In this document: positions 6,087 to 7,066 of the stretch, piece by piece
Layout: each line of letters starts with the position of its first letter
Numbering within the stretch: position 1 is the stretch's first letter
From: Desulfobacterales bacterium
Lineage (GTDB): Bacteria; Desulfobacterota; Desulfobacteria; Desulfobacterales; JASFBJ01
Assembly (NCBI GenBank): GCA_030149585.1
Contig: JASFBJ010000188.1
Span: forward strand, 1 to 7,066
Length of the DNA: 7,066 nt
Direction of reading: 5' to 3'
Made by a program: the position numbers and the translations under genes
Notes under the pieces: generated by a model
Told to the model about the DNA's origin: nothing
Seen by the model: only the letters and a program-made list of their open reading frames with translations
Database searches by the model: none

Positions 6087-6547
6087 AATCATATTTTTAT
6101 TCAATAGAAAAACAAATTCAGCTTAAATCTGAATTAAATGGATGGCTTGGGACGCCTTGGCGGCATCATTGCTCTGTGAAAAATAGAGGATGTGATTGTA
6201 TTGGATTTATTACGGGAGTATTAATTAATGTAGATTTTTTAAAAGCTGATAAACTTGTGTTACCGGACTATCCGCAAGACTGGCATATTCATAATAATGA
6301 AAATCTTTTAGTAAAAGGTCTTAGAGGCCAGGATTATTTACAAGAAATTTTTTCATCCCCTGAATTTGGAGATATTTTAGTTTTTAAATACGGGAAAGTT
6401 TCTTCTCATGTTGGTATTTATGCAGATTGCACTATTTATCATGCGATAACAAACAGAACTGTTATTAGAACACCATTTAAAGACCCTAATTTTCAGAAAC
6501 GCATAACAAATATTTTTAGATGCGTGTATAAAGAGGCGGCTGAATGA
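6083..6547 (+). CDS. NlpC/P60-family tail peptidase (GTA gp14 / TIGR02219-like)
   Basis: This 154-residue protein is a cysteine peptidase of the phage NlpC/P60 type, expected to cut peptide bonds in peptidoglycan as the tail tip crosses the cell wall. The core pattern is visible in order: Leu-Gly-Thr-Pro-Trp (22-26), Gly-Cys-Asp-Cys-Ile-Gly-Phe with Cys39 as nucleophile, Glu-Phe-Gly-Asp-Ile-Leu (94-99), Ser-His-Val-Gly-Ile with His109 as the second catalytic residue, and Tyr-His-Ala with His120 as the likely third polar residue. The catalytic set looks intact and the length is normal for the stand-alone phage form. No signal peptide is present, as expected for a virion protein. The start ATG (6083) overlaps the hub stop as ATGA and has no clear Shine-Dalgarno, so coupling to the upstream gene is likely. 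Extra cysteines at 30 and 37 sit near the nucleophile. Confidence 0.9.
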   Translation: MKSYFYSIEKQIQLKSELNGWLGTPWRHHCSVKNRGCDCIGFITGVLINVDFLKADKLVLPDYPQDWHIHNNENLLVKGLRGQDYLQEIFSSPEFGDILVFKYGKVSSHVGIYADCTIYHAITNRTVIRTPFKDPNFQKRITNIFRCVYKEAAE

Positions 6548-7066
6548 GCGTTGGGACTATAATCAACACAGTTGTTGGGGCAGCATATGGATTCGCTATC
6601 GGGGGGCCTGGTGGAATGATAGCCGGTGCGGTAATAGGTTTCGGCCTTGGAATGATAACGGATTCAGCTCAACCAGATATTGCCAAACCTGATACAGCAC
6701 AACTTGTCGCACCTTCAGCAAATGAAGGTATCCCCATCACAGACATATTAGGCACAACGCAAGTTTGCGGAAATTTTATTTGGTATTGCTGCTCCAGATC
6801 AGAAGAAATAAAAGAAAAGTCAGGCGGAAAAGGCGGTGGAGGAAAAGAGGTAACAACTGGATATGAATATTATCTTTCATTCGCAATTGGTTTATGCGTT
6901 GGGCCTGTCGATATAATTTATTGCATTTATGAAGGAGATGCTCTTTTATGGGAGGGGCCGCTATTTTTGGCCGATGCTACAAACGGATGTGCTGTAATCT
7001 CTGTTGAAGGAAGAGGGGAAATCTATTTTTATTTTGGAACAGATGATCAAGAACATGATGCTTATA
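6544..7066 (+). CDS. Tail tip / central fibre protein, N-terminal part (megatron / gpJ-like; runs off the window)
   Basis: This open reading frame starts at ATG 6544, overlaps the peptidase stop by 4 bases (ATGA), has AGAGG at 6532-6536 with a 7-base spacer, and stays open for 174 codons to the window edge. Residues 10-38 form a Gly/Ala-rich hydrophobic segment with a regular glycine zipper. Next comes Glu-Gly-Ile-Pro-Ile-Thr-Asp-Ile-Leu-Gly-Thr-Thr-Gln-Val-Cys-Gly-Asn, which matches the 'Pro-x-x-x-Gly-x-x-x-x-x-Gly-Asn' opening common to tail-tip proteins of the GTA gp15 / lambda J class. A Gly/Lys-rich spacer near 94-101 precedes Tyr-Glu-Tyr-Tyr-Leu-Ser-Phe-Ala-x-x-Leu-x-x-Gly-Pro, also typical of that class. 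The protein would carry receptor-contacting and possibly channel functions at the tail tip. Full length, TIM-barrel-like or fibronectin domains, and receptor-binding end lie outside the window. Confidence 0.8.
   Translation, partial: MSVGTIINTVVGAAYGFAIGGPGGMIAGAVIGFGLGMITDSAQPDIAKPDTAQLVAPSANEGIPITDILGTTQVCGNFIWYCCSRSEEIKEKSGGKGGGGKEVTTGYEYYLSFAIGLCVGPVDIIYCIYEGDALLWEGPLFLADATNGCAVISVEGRGEIYFYFGTDDQEHDAY

Overview
This window is a compact late structural module of a long, non-contractile (siphovirus-type) tail. It most likely comes from a prophage or phage of a Gram-negative bacterium. All supported genes lie on the + strand, with gaps of 15 bases or fewer, abutting stops and starts, or short overlaps. 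No gene-free stretch exceeds about 30 bases, and I see no tRNA, IS element, CRISPR array, convincing terminator or promoter. The DNA is AT-rich with many Lys-encoding A-runs. The host cannot be named from this sequence. The Gram-negative guess rests on the hub / NlpC / tail-tip trio typical of lambda-like and gene-transfer-agent (GTA)-like tails.

Layout from left to right: (1) the probable last codons of an upstream gene (1-24); (2) major tail tube protein (27-776); (3) tail assembly chaperone, 792-1184, with a -1 frameshift extension ending at 1291, equivalent to lambda G and GT; (4) tape measure protein, best start TTG 1281, to 4073; (5) a roughly 400-residue distal-tail-like protein that appears to contain two copies of one module (4074-5267); (6) a hub protein of the DUF2163 / phage BR0599 family with four cysteines spaced like an Fe-S ligand set (5271-6086); (7) an NlpC/P60 tail peptidase (6083-6547); (8) the N-terminal part of the tail-tip / central fibre ('megatron', gpJ-like) protein, which runs off the right edge (6544-7066).

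How the genes work together: the two chaperone forms coat the tape measure, the tube protein polymerises around it to a length set by the tape measure, and the distal protein, hub, peptidase and tip protein form the baseplate-like tip. The tip docks on the cell, cuts peptidoglycan and passes DNA. The order matches tail genes 9 to 15 of the Rhodobacter GTA slot for slot. The tape measure (about 930 residues) is far longer than that of a short-tailed GTA, which favours an ordinary phage or prophage.

The best observations are these: a frameshift cassette in the chaperone gene (a perfect Shine-Dalgarno sequence with no start codon, placed 9 bases before a T8 slippery run); the internal duplication in the distal tail protein; the conserved-looking Cys quartet in the hub; and an uninterrupted glycine zipper (seven glycines at exact i+4 spacing) at the start of the tip protein. 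I found no sign of a wholly new system. The novelty is in these details of a recognisable tail module.
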